From: Coriobacteriia bacterium
GTDB taxonomy: Bacteria > Actinomycetota > Coriobacteriia > WRKU01 > WQUG01
DNA length: 35,617 nt
Assembly (NCBI GenBank): GCA_009781115.1
Contig: WQYT01000012.1
Location: forward strand, 1 to 35,617
Direction of reading: 5' to 3'
Shown: in pieces, positions 24,406 through 31,588 of the stretch
How positions within the stretch are numbered: the stretch's first letter is position 1
How the letters are laid out: every line of letters starts with the position of its first letter
The notes under the pieces: generated by a model
Seen by the model: only the letters and a program-made list of their open reading frames with translations
The model's database searches: none
What the model was told of the DNA's origin: nothing
Position numbers and translations under genes: made by a program

Positions 24406-24621
24406 CTAGGCGCAGTAGCGCTTGAGCACAGCGGAGAAATCGACAAATTCGCCGGTGCTTGTCTCCATAGCGTTTTGCAGTTCACGCAGGTCAAACTCAT
24501 CTTCGATTCGCTCTAAAGCGGAGCGCCTTAAAATCTCTGCCGCAGAGACTCCGTGCAAGGCGGCATAAGATTGGATCAATGCCTTTTCATCTTCATCAAT
24601 ACGGATAGTCATAGTGGTCAT
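24406..24621 (-). CDS. RelB-type antitoxin
   Basis: A 71-residue protein from the ATG at 24621 (MTTMTIRIDEDEK), preceded by AAAGGAG; a longer start at 24660 has no ribosome site. The N-terminal TIRIDEDEKALIQSYAALHG is a ribbon-helix-helix DNA-binding segment and the C-terminus (EDEFDLRELQNAM) the toxin-binding tail. TACAAT on the minus strand at 24646-24651 could be the -10 box. It neutralises RelE and represses the pair. Confidence 0.87.
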   Translation of the reverse strand: MTTMTIRIDEDEKALIQSYAALHGVSAAEILRRSALERIEDEFDLRELQNAMETSTGEFVDFSAVLKRYCA

Positions 24622-24652
24622 GGGCGCACTCCTTTCTGTATGTACATTGTAA

Positions 24653-25035
24653 CACGTCACCGGATGGACATCCTGCTTTATCGGGCTGTGCCGCCACCAG
24701 ATCTTGATGCACGTGAAGTGATCTTCCGCTTAAAGCTGCGTGGGCGCCCCATTGAGGAGCTGGATTATCGCGTACTGGCCGAGAAGAGTCCCTTCTTCTC
24801 CGGCGCAGATATTGAACATGTGGTGGAGCTGGCTGCCGATCAGGTGCTGGAAGAGATCATGCGGACTGGCGACCAGGATATGCGTATCTCTCAACGCACA
24901 TTGCTCGAGGTGTTATCTGCTGAGAGGCCTTCGATCTTGGGCTGGTTGAAAACAATCAAGGATTATGTGAGGTACGCCAATCAGACAGGGTTTTATAATG
25001 AGGTGGAAGAGTACCTGCATCAGAACAAGCTATAG
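24653..25035 (+). pseudogene. 5'-truncated AAA ATPase (C-terminal lid fragment)
   Basis: In frame from the relB upstream region: RMDILLYRAVPPPDLDAREVIFRL followed by GRPIEELDYRVLAEKSPFFSGADIEHVVELAADQVLEEIM, the second region of homology and lid of AAA ATPases. Walker A and B are absent, and nothing upstream supplies them. The relBE promoter region directly abuts the surviving part, consistent with replacement of the 5' end. The ATG at 24664 may still start a short product. It was probably cotranscribed with the TPR gene at 25069. Confidence 0.75.
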
Positions 25036-25068
25036 ACGAAGCACCGAGATTCGCTGAAAAGGAATTAC

Positions 25069-26019
25069 GTGGATAGGCAGCTCTATCAACAAAAAGCCAA
25101 CTTGGCTCTGCATTATGAATCCATAGGGAGCTGGGAACGCGCACGCGATGCCTGTCTGAGCGCCTTGCAGGATAAACCTCACGACCCAGTGATGTTACTC
25201 ATTCTGACGCGCTCCTATATGGAGCTACGGGACTGGTTGGTTGGCGCAAAAGCGGGGAAAGAAGCCTTGGCGTATCTGGGGCCTTATCAGAAAGCCTATA
25301 TCTATAATCTGCTGGCTTATGAGCGGATGCACTATGGCGCTTATGCTCTGGCGGAAAAATACAGCAAGAGGGCCGTAGAGATTAATCCAAAAAGCGCTAT
25401 TTTTCTTGCCCGGTATGCTGGTATTCGAGCCCACAGAGGTCATAAGAAAGAAGCAATCGCTCTATTCCAGCGTGCTGAGAACCTGGCGCCTCAGAGTTTC
25501 GTCGTATTAACCATTGAATACGGGTTTTATCATCGAACTCGACGTAACTATGCAAAAGAAAAAGAGCTATTAGAACGAATGGTTCCACTATCAACAAATC
25601 CATTTACTCTGAATTTCAACTTTGGCGCTTTTTACTACAACTGGAGGAAGTACCCAGAAGCTCATGAGTATTACGTGCGAGCTCTTTTAATTAATCCAGA
25701 AAGTGGAGCGTGCAAAAGCATGCTCACCCGCTTGGAGAAGAGGGGCTATGGTTCCGCGAGGTTCTCGCGAGCCAGAAGAATTAGGAGCAATTGGATAGTG
25801 AGAAGAGTTGTTGCTCTTATCTTGTTGTTTCTCAGTATATTCATATTCATTCGCCTTATCGTCGTCGCTTCTCAATTGGTCACTCGACCGATTTCCCAAT
25901 CGACCGTTACCACGCCGGGCGTTTCGCCCGCTGAGACGCAAAAAGCGATAAATGATTTCATTAATAGTACTGAGACGACATCGTCTGATACCATAATCTG
26001 GAAGCAAGACGACAAATAA
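25069..26019 (+). CDS. TPR protein with C-terminal membrane segment
   Basis: A 316-residue protein from GTG at 25069, with AAAGGA about 7 nt upstream. Tetratricopeptide units run from about 5 to 210 (QKANLALHYESIGSWERARD, LARYAGIRAHRGHKKEAIALF, NFGAFYYNWRKYPEAHEYY). A membrane segment follows (about 247-266, VALILLFLSIFIFIRLIVVA), with a short Ser/Thr-rich tail. It follows the AAA fragment by 33 bp, likely its former partner. Its function is unknown. Confidence 0.82.
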   Translation: MDRQLYQQKANLALHYESIGSWERARDACLSALQDKPHDPVMLLILTRSYMELRDWLVGAKAGKEALAYLGPYQKAYIYNLLAYERMHYGAYALAEKYSKRAVEINPKSAIFLARYAGIRAHRGHKKEAIALFQRAENLAPQSFVVLTIEYGFYHRTRRNYAKEKELLERMVPLSTNPFTLNFNFGAFYYNWRKYPEAHEYYVRALLINPESGACKSMLTRLEKRGYGSARFSRARRIRSNWIVRRVVALILLFLSIFIFIRLIVVASQLVTRPISQSTVTTPGVSPAETQKAINDFINSTETTSSDTIIWKQDDK

Positions 26020-26039
26020 GATAATCAACTTGCTGTTGA

Positions 26040-26231
26040 ATGGTGCCGTTCTGGTTAAGAAAACATCCAGCTGAAAAAATCATCAACTATACAGATAGGG
26101 GTCTGACTGTCGCGTGGGAGCAGAACGGCAATCGGCGAATCTACAGCTACACCGTGCGCGCCTACAAGACCAGCCCCGTAAACATCAGTGCATACAACGC
26201 CACCGGCAAGAAGATCAAGGTCAAGAAGTAA
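26040..26231 (+). CDS. Small hypothetical protein or fragment
   Basis: A 63-residue frame. Its YSYTVRAYKTSPVNISAYN segment resembles the end strands of fibronectin-type repeats in exported proteins, and it may be a remnant. There is no clear ribosome site before the ATG. Whether it is expressed is doubtful. Confidence 0.3.
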   Translation: MVPFWLRKHPAEKIINYTDRGLTVAWEQNGNRRIYSYTVRAYKTSPVNISAYNATGKKIKVKK

Positions 26232-26243
26232 GGAGCGCAACGA

Positions 26244-26275
26244 CTGGATCCTGCGACTTCGCGCAGGATGACGAG
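26244..26275. repeat. GGATCCTG stem-loop repeat, copy 1
   Basis: ATCCTGCG (26248-26255) pairs with CGCAGGAT (26262-26269). CTGGATCCTG and GATGACGA flank it. A degenerate copy with the same start and end lies at 34812-34843, so this is a dispersed element. The rest of 26276-26407 holds no gene. Confidence 0.6.
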
Positions 26276-26407
26276 GCTGGCGACGGAGCCTGTGCTGCGC
26301 GCAGGTCGCAGTACGTAGGGCAGAGTGACAAGACGGCAAACATTGGATGTGGGCCAACCGTTTACGCCCGATGATTTTACTAAAGCCAGGCACTTATGTT
26401 CAATAAA

Positions 26408-26445
26408 CACCATAACATATGATAATATGACTATATATTATGGTG
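26408..26445 (+). promoter_or_regulatory. Palindromic operator over the promoter of the winged-helix/NTase pair
   Basis: CACCATAACATAT (26408-26420) and ATATATTATGGTG (26433-26445) are 13-bp inverted arms with one mismatch around a 12-bp centre. A -10-like GATAAT (26421-26426) lies in the centre, so a repressor bound here would cover the promoter. The gene directly downstream encodes a winged-helix protein, the likely autoregulator. Confidence 0.7.
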
Positions 26446-26453
26446 ATTTGGGG

Positions 26454-26879
26454 ATGGCTATGAAAAAGGAAAGCGCGATAAATCGGTACCAGGTTGCTGG
26501 CCAGCTGGAGGTTTTATTCGGAAGTAGGGCAGCGGCCTATACCCTGCTTTATATCGAATCCCAAGGGTCGGGTTATGCGTCTCAGATTGCTGAAACCTTT
26601 GACATGTCGCTTAATGGAGCGCAGCAGCAATTACGTAAATTTGAAGCTGAGGGGGTCCTTGTCGGCTATACCGTTGGCAGAACGCGGGTGTTCGAGTTCA
26701 ATCCACGCGGGGTGACCGTGCGCAATCTCCGGCGTTTCCTTGCTTCAGAGCTGGAGTATCTGGCTTCGGAGTCAAGTGGCCTTCCCGCAGAAGTATATCG
26801 ACAGTATTTTTCCCCGAGGCAACGACCGCGGAGGAGCGGCAAGCCCCTTACTCCCGTTCCTGAAAGGCTCATGAAATGA
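26454..26879 (+). CDS. Winged-helix DNA-binding protein, probable antitoxin/autoregulator
   Basis: A 141-residue protein read from the ATG at 26454, just after GGGG; an ATG at 26427 lies inside the operator and one at 26460 is also possible. The ArsR-like winged helix is visible in AAAYTLLYIESQGSGYASQIAETF and LNGAQQQLRKFEAEGVLVGYTVGRTRVFEFN. A helical tail follows to the end. Its stop overlaps the nucleotidyltransferase ATG (ATGA). In AbiE-type systems a winged-helix antitoxin autorepresses through inverted repeats; the same logic fits here, though it is not the usual AbiEi family. Confidence 0.8.
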   Translation: MAMKKESAINRYQVAGQLEVLFGSRAAAYTLLYIESQGSGYASQIAETFDMSLNGAQQQLRKFEAEGVLVGYTVGRTRVFEFNPRGVTVRNLRRFLASELEYLASESSGLPAEVYRQYFSPRQRPRRSGKPLTPVPERLMK

Positions 26880-27436
26880 CTCTCATTACCAAGGATACGA
26901 CGCTCAAAGAGCTTGCAAGTATTGTGAGCACCGCACTTGAAGCTGCAGGAGTAGATGCGGTTTTGGTAGGTGGGGCGGCAGTATCGTTTTACAGCGATAA
27001 TGTTTATCAGACGTATGACCTTGATTTTATTACCAGGCATCGCACCGAAGTTGTCGCTGCTGCTCTTGAGCCCCTTGGCTTTAAACGCAAGAACAACGAA
27101 CGACATTTCTCGTGTCCCGATACGGATTTTCTTGTTGAGTTTCCCTCTGGAGAATTAAGTTTTGGGGAAACAAATATGCCTATCGAGAGTACCAGCGTTC
27201 TAACAACGCCCCTTGGTACGATTCGGGTGATCACTCCCACTCAGTCAGTTATGGACCGCCTGGCAGCCTATATTTATTGGAAAGATAAGCCCTCGTTTGA
27301 TCAGGCCGTGATGATCGTAAAAGGCAATCCTATTGATTGGGAGCAGCTTTTTGAGTGGGTGCGAACAGAGGGCGCTGACAGCGAGGTGATTGAAAAACTG
27401 AAAGAAGCGGTCTCTGGCTCTACTGCACCGGTGTGA
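26876..27436 (+). CDS. Nucleotidyltransferase, AbiEii-like candidate toxin
   Basis: A 186-residue protein with the nucleotidyltransferase fold: VLVGGAAVSFYSDN (GG-x-A helix near 24-37), then YDLDFITR with the D-x-D metal ligands (near 44-51), plus later strand residues. Family members transfer nucleotides onto tRNA or other targets in toxin-antitoxin modules. It is coupled to the winged-helix gene by 4 bp, ends 19 bp from the convergent HipA-like gene, and is at the size of the minimal NTase domain, lacking the longer C-terminal part of typical AbiEii. No HEPN partner is present. Confidence 0.8.
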   Translation: MTLITKDTTLKELASIVSTALEAAGVDAVLVGGAAVSFYSDNVYQTYDLDFITRHRTEVVAAALEPLGFKRKNNERHFSCPDTDFLVEFPSGELSFGETNMPIESTSVLTTPLGTIRVITPTQSVMDRLAAYIYWKDKPSFDQAVMIVKGNPIDWEQLFEWVRTEGADSEVIEKLKEAVSGSTAPV

Positions 27437-27459
27437 CATAGGCGCCTGCCTGGTGTCAC
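27433..27459. terminator. Stem-loop between convergent genes
   Basis: GTGACATAGGC and GCCTGGTGTCAC form an imperfect hairpin. It overlaps both stop codons (TGA ending at 27436 and the HipA stop at 27456-27458). No T-run is present on either strand. Confidence 0.45.
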
Positions 27460-28613
27460 GACCGGGCGGCGATGGTGCGCTCCAGTGCGTGTAGTCGGGC
27501 GCTGATTCCCTGGCATAAGACATCGGCGCGCGCTTCGCGTATGACGCCGGAAGAGAGCAGGAGCTCGCGGAACTCCTCGTCGATCCCCTGGAGCTTTGCC
27601 GGGTCGAAGTCCTCAAAAGATGTGACGAGCGCCAGCTGCCGCGCGAACTGCGCATAAAACGGCTTGCTTTTTCCTTCGGGAAAATTGCGCCGAGCGATGT
27701 CTTCGGTGTCCACGTCGTGCCAGAGGCTTGTCCCCGTGTCATAGATTGGCGCAAAGCCCCGGTAGTCCAGGGTGTTGACATCGCGAATCACGCCGAAGTT
27801 GTTCCAATGTCGGTCGGTATTGAGCACAAGGTAATCCAGGGTAAGCAGGTAGTTCAGGAACTCCCGCGCGCCGGGGATGTGCAGCTTGTCGCAGCAAGCT
27901 AAAAAGTGGTCATATTCGGACCGGTCGTTTGGTTTCTTCACACAGTCGAGCACCTGCGCGGCAGGTATGAGCTCCGTATCAGGAGTGATAAAGTTTTCAC
28001 ACACGCTGTAGGGCTCTTCTTTATCAATAAGCAGGTCATAGCGCAGCGTTGCCTGCGTGTTAAGCCGCCTGCCAATAAGCGATGCAAGCACCTCGTTAAA
28101 AGGCTCCTGCCGGTAGGGCTTGCTCCCGCCTTTGATAAGCACACGTGTGCCGTTGATGATCTTCCAGCGTTTTATCAACCAGCCATCAGAGGTGATATCG
28201 GGGGATACGAGGTCAGGGTCATTGCGCGCGGGGCCTCCCACTAAGATGTCGCCCACATCCTCCGAAAACGGGTGAGTAAAAAAGTTGATGTCTGCCCACT
28301 GCAACGCGCCTTCCGGGTTAAACCAATACTGGTCTGACAGGGACAGGCCGTAGCCCTTCATCAAAAGATAGGTTTGGCTGGGAACATTCAGCCGGGCAAG
28401 CGCCTCCTGCAGCCCGTCGCGCGTGGCCGGTATTGCCCGCGCCTGCCACCAATCGTTAAGCTTCCTTCGATCAACGACCCCGCCCTTGAGCGGCACGCCC
28501 AGCGGCAGAAAATCGGTGCAACAATACTCAATAATCTTTGAAATGGAATTGGTGTCTGTGTCTATCTCGCAGTTTAAAACCGGCGTAGTTTTATTCATCA
28601 AGATGTATTTCAT
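27456..28613 (-). CDS. HipA-like kinase domain protein
   Basis: A 385-residue protein with a HipA-type C-terminal kinase fold: LVLNTDRHWNNFGVIRD (about 258-275, with the catalytic Asp and metal-binding Asn) and PIYDTGTSLW (about 287-297, DTG in place of DFG). KRWKIINGTRVLIKGGSKP near 149-168 includes the ATP-binding lysine. HipA phosphorylates tRNA synthetases in persistence, usually with a HipB partner; none is encoded beside it. Related stand-alone kinases (CtkA type) occur. GAGGTGA precedes the ATG. Confidence 0.85.
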   Translation of the reverse strand: MKYILMNKTTPVLNCEIDTDTNSISKIIEYCCTDFLPLGVPLKGGVVDRRKLNDWWQARAIPATRDGLQEALARLNVPSQTYLLMKGYGLSLSDQYWFNPEGALQWADINFFTHPFSEDVGDILVGGPARNDPDLVSPDITSDGWLIKRWKIINGTRVLIKGGSKPYRQEPFNEVLASLIGRRLNTQATLRYDLLIDKEEPYSVCENFITPDTELIPAAQVLDCVKKPNDRSEYDHFLACCDKLHIPGAREFLNYLLTLDYLVLNTDRHWNNFGVIRDVNTLDYRGFAPIYDTGTSLWHDVDTEDIARRNFPEGKSKPFYAQFARQLALVTSFEDFDPAKLQGIDEEFRELLLSSGVIREARADVLCQGISARLHALERTIAARS

Positions 28614-28678
28614 AAGTTGTCACCTCTTTTCGTAGTCCTGCGTTCAATTATCTCATGGTGGCGAGTGTGTTAGAGTGC

Positions 28679-30289
28679 TTAGTATTCTGGCTTCTTGACT
28701 GCCTCGCGTACCAAGGTCCCTTTTTGGTTGTAGCGGTAATCATACCAGGTCGATGTGATAGTTAGCCAGTTCGGGGGCTTGCTTTCAGCAGAAGTGGCAG
28801 ATTCGTCAAGAGAAGAGTAAGAGGGACACAGCGGTATGCCCTCCGATTCTCCTTCTGTTGGTGCACGGGAATCCTTTGCTAGCATCAAGAGGGCTTCTTC
28901 GAAGTGGCTTTTAGGTATGGTGCTGGTGTATTCAGCAACAGAGATGCCCACTTCATCATCGTGAAAGTTGCTAATGGCAACGTTTGGGTCAAAAGCCCCG
29001 ATGGTATAGCTGATGCCCAGAATGAGCGCCTGGTTTGGGTGCCGTGCTGCCCAGACCTTGGCTTCGGCGATCTTGTCATCGGCGAACTTTCGGGCCTGCT
29101 GCTCAAGTTTTGCAAAGTTACCTGTGCCATTTTGTGGGATGATCAACGTGTTGACGAGCAGGTTGTCGGAGATTTTTTCTGCCCGATATGTTGCTGCGCC
29201 GAATTCATGGGCGGGGCTACAGAACACAAAATTTGCGAGCGGTCCGGGGCCTTTTGTATAGAGGCTGACGCGAGACTTAAAGCGCTTGTAGATCGCGATC
29301 GACTGGTAGTAGTCGAGCATTGGTATCTCGATGTTTCCGCCGGCAACCGTCGTGTAAATAGAGCTCCGGTCAAACGTGAAGGGGATATCAGGGTCGGCTT
29401 TGAACGCCTGGATGACTTTGAGCAGATCTTCGTCATCGTCGGACAGAGGTTCCAAAATGTTCTCCGACTCGGAGTCTATTTGTTTACCGGCAGCGTCAAA
29501 GTTACCGATCGATCTCTTACTAGTCAGGGTCGATCCATAGCAGTCCGCTATGATCTGGTTCAGGTTGGTTCCGGCGATAAACAGGTCGCTGAATTTGATC
29601 TGATCACCGGTATCCAGACGGAGATTCAGCACCTGGTCTTTGGAATAGGTGAAATCCCCATAGTCCCAGTCGGTACCGCAGCAGGAGATTACATCCCCGT
29701 AATTTGCCACTATCCCAAACTCTACTTCTTCAGGAACTGCCCCATTTTCGTTCTTTTGATCTTTACCAAGCTTCAGGGCGGCGTCACGGATCGTCTGGTT
29801 GATGTTGGCTTCGACAGTCTTGTTACGCAGGCCGGTGATCTGATCATAGGTGACTTTGAAAGGGTACTTTGGATTACCGTCATACTCCGTGAAGAGGGTT
29901 TCGGACTTCTGGGAAATATCGATGTTATTGTCCGCGTACATTTCGCTAAAACTTTTGATCTGAAATGCACTCTCATCGGGAAACGTCAGAGTATTTTGGG
30001 GTTCTTCATTTTTAGCGGCGGCAGGCGCCGTGTCTTCATTTGCTAGAATTATCCGTGTCGGCGCTTTCTTGGCCAGAGCGGCTGCCGCAGACTGCTGTTG
30101 GCGGTTATGCTGGGCAATCACAGAAAGGGTTGTTTCTGGCAGGAAAACTGCAACGGCCAGCGTGACCAAAGCGAGTTTCCTTACCAGGCTCCCGGAGGGC
30201 TCCCTCGTGTTCCCGGGGTTCTGGTTCTTGTCGGCGCCGTCTTTGCTGTCAGTTGGTGGAAGCTTCTTGCCCTTATCTGAGGGGGACAT
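28679..30289 (-). CDS. Secreted/membrane protein with DUF4163/DUF3298-like part
   Basis: A 536-residue protein from the ATG at 30289, which has GGAGG upstream; an ATG at 30307 has none. The stop of the PstS-like gene (30273) overlaps this start by 17 bp. The N-terminus has a Lys/Asp-rich cytoplasmic segment, then a membrane segment (near 37-58). After it come YPFKVTYDQITGLRNKTVEANINQTIRDAALKLG, typical of DUF4163-like extracellular domains, and an Asp/Glu-rich region. Function is unknown; with its neighbour it may form an envelope assembly or sensing pair. Confidence 0.78.
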   Translation of the reverse strand: MSPSDKGKKLPPTDSKDGADKNQNPGNTREPSGSLVRKLALVTLAVAVFLPETTLSVIAQHNRQQQSAAAALAKKAPTRIILANEDTAPAAAKNEEPQNTLTFPDESAFQIKSFSEMYADNNIDISQKSETLFTEYDGNPKYPFKVTYDQITGLRNKTVEANINQTIRDAALKLGKDQKNENGAVPEEVEFGIVANYGDVISCCGTDWDYGDFTYSKDQVLNLRLDTGDQIKFSDLFIAGTNLNQIIADCYGSTLTSKRSIGNFDAAGKQIDSESENILEPLSDDDEDLLKVIQAFKADPDIPFTFDRSSIYTTVAGGNIEIPMLDYYQSIAIYKRFKSRVSLYTKGPGPLANFVFCSPAHEFGAATYRAEKISDNLLVNTLIIPQNGTGNFAKLEQQARKFADDKIAEAKVWAARHPNQALILGISYTIGAFDPNVAISNFHDDEVGISVAEYTSTIPKSHFEEALLMLAKDSRAPTEGESEGIPLCPSYSSLDESATSAESKPPNWLTITSTWYDYRYNQKGTLVREAVKKPEY

Positions 30290-31235
30290 AGTCTGCCTCC
30301 AAAGCAACTCTCTGGCCTCGGTCTGACAGCATTGCCTCCTTCAGCGCACGCGTCAGGCTGCTCTTTTGCGCGGCCGCATTGATCACGATATAGTAGGCGG
30401 CGTGCAAGGGGTAACGAGCCGATTTGATATTTTCAGTGGTGGGCGCAATGCCGTTGATTTTCAGCAGCTTGATGTTGTTTGCTGTGGCGGCGTCAACATC
30501 CTGGTAGATCGTCGTGGCGTAATAGTAATAGGAGTAGCAGATGCCCTGGTTATTACTGTTGCCATCATAATTTGCCACAGTGTTGATGGCGCCGCTCATA
30601 GTGCCTTCTACATGCAAGGGTGCGTCTGTGAGTGACTTGCCCTTCATCACCAGGTCGAGCATCCCGGTCTGCGAGCCGGAGTTCACGGGCCGCTGATAGG
30701 CCGTGATTGGCTCATCGTTGCCGCCGACCTGCTTCCAGTTGGTGATCTTACCTTGATAGATATCCTGGACTTGCGCGATTGTCAGGCTGTCAACCGGGTT
30801 GTTCTGGTTGACGAAGAATACAAAGCCCTCGTTTACTACGGGGGTCACTTCAAGTTTTACGCCCGCTTTCTGGGCGCGCGCCAATTCATCTTTTGAGGGA
30901 CTGGTGACCAGGATCAGATCAACCTGACCTTTGATGAGCCGATTATAGGCTTCGTCAGTTTGGGTAAAGCCGAGTTTTGTTTCATCGATGCTCTGGGCGC
31001 CTGTAAAGTTTTTCATGAAGGCGAGCGCCAAGGGCTGCGTGACCGTGCTGGCGTCAACTTTTGGGTAGTTTTCGGTCGTCAAAGGGACTGTTGCGCCTAC
31101 CGGCTTTGCCGGTGGAGCCGATTTGAAGAACCAACTCTGGGTGAAATAAGCATAAGCAGTTATACAGCCTGCAACCACTATGATCAGTGCCGCTATGATA
31201 ATGAATATTTGCAGGGCTTTTGACTTCTGCTTCAT
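30273..31235 (-). CDS. Membrane-anchored PstS-like binding protein
   Basis: A 320-residue protein from the ATG at 31235 (MKQKSKALQIF), with GAGGAC about 9 nt upstream. One N-terminal membrane segment (about 9-28) is followed by a periplasmic-binding fold: DSLTIAQVQDIYQGKITNWKQVGG near 165-188 and AYQRPVNSGSQTGML near 195-209, hallmarks of the PstS family for phosphate or similar anions. No permease genes adjoin it, so the transport partner is absent and its role may be sensing or scavenging. The stop overlaps the next gene. Confidence 0.85.
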   Translation of the reverse strand: MKQKSKALQIFIIIAALIIVVAGCITAYAYFTQSWFFKSAPPAKPVGATVPLTTENYPKVDASTVTQPLALAFMKNFTGAQSIDETKLGFTQTDEAYNRLIKGQVDLILVTSPSKDELARAQKAGVKLEVTPVVNEGFVFFVNQNNPVDSLTIAQVQDIYQGKITNWKQVGGNDEPITAYQRPVNSGSQTGMLDLVMKGKSLTDAPLHVEGTMSGAINTVANYDGNSNNQGICYSYYYYATTIYQDVDAATANNIKLLKINGIAPTTENIKSARYPLHAAYYIVINAAAQKSSLTRALKEAMLSDRGQRVALEADYVPLR

Positions 31236-31406
31236 GGCGATGAGTCCTCTCGGCCGCATCCTTCCGAACCTAAGTATAGCATGCAAAAAACGAGCGATTA
31301 TGAATGCTTGCTTAGTTCTTGCGTCAGCTAAATGTACCAACTGGCTACAAAGTACGGTTGCAATCTCTTAGGCCCAACGATCGCCTTTTGGGAAAGCCAT
31401 GCACGG

Positions 31407-31441
31407 GTGACAAGGGGGGCAGCTTCCGTTTTTTCATCCTT
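31407..31441. repeat. Degenerate GTGACA repeat, copy 2
   Basis: GTGACA followed by a G-run and TTTTTTCATCCTTA matches the outline and downstream tail of the 23905 element, but the right arm of the palindrome is lost. Confidence 0.5.
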
Positions 31442-31494
31442 ACTGCTACCTGATCATTGTGCATGCGTCAACTCCTCACGCCCAATGTTTCTGC

Positions 31495-31542
31495 GTTAAG
31501 TCATCAGTTAAGTCATCAGTTAAGTCATCAGTTAAGTCATCA
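31495..31542. repeat. Four 12-bp tandem repeats GTTAAGTCATCA
   Basis: Units at 31495, 31507, 31519 and 31531 are identical; a partial GTCAT follows. They end about 47 bp before the AlbA_2-type gene, near a TAGACT box (31550-31555), so copy number could move promoter or operator elements. Confidence 0.95.
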
Positions 31543-31588
31543 GTCATGCTAGACTTATTACAACCACTGACATGACGACGGAGGGCAG

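Larger units (their letters stand above)
31341..31588. other. Intergenic region with repeat remnants
   Basis: It holds a degenerate GTGACA-type repeat (31407-31441), four 12-bp tandem repeats (31495-31542), then GGAGGGCAG ahead of the ATG at 31589. Nothing else is supportable. Confidence 0.6.
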
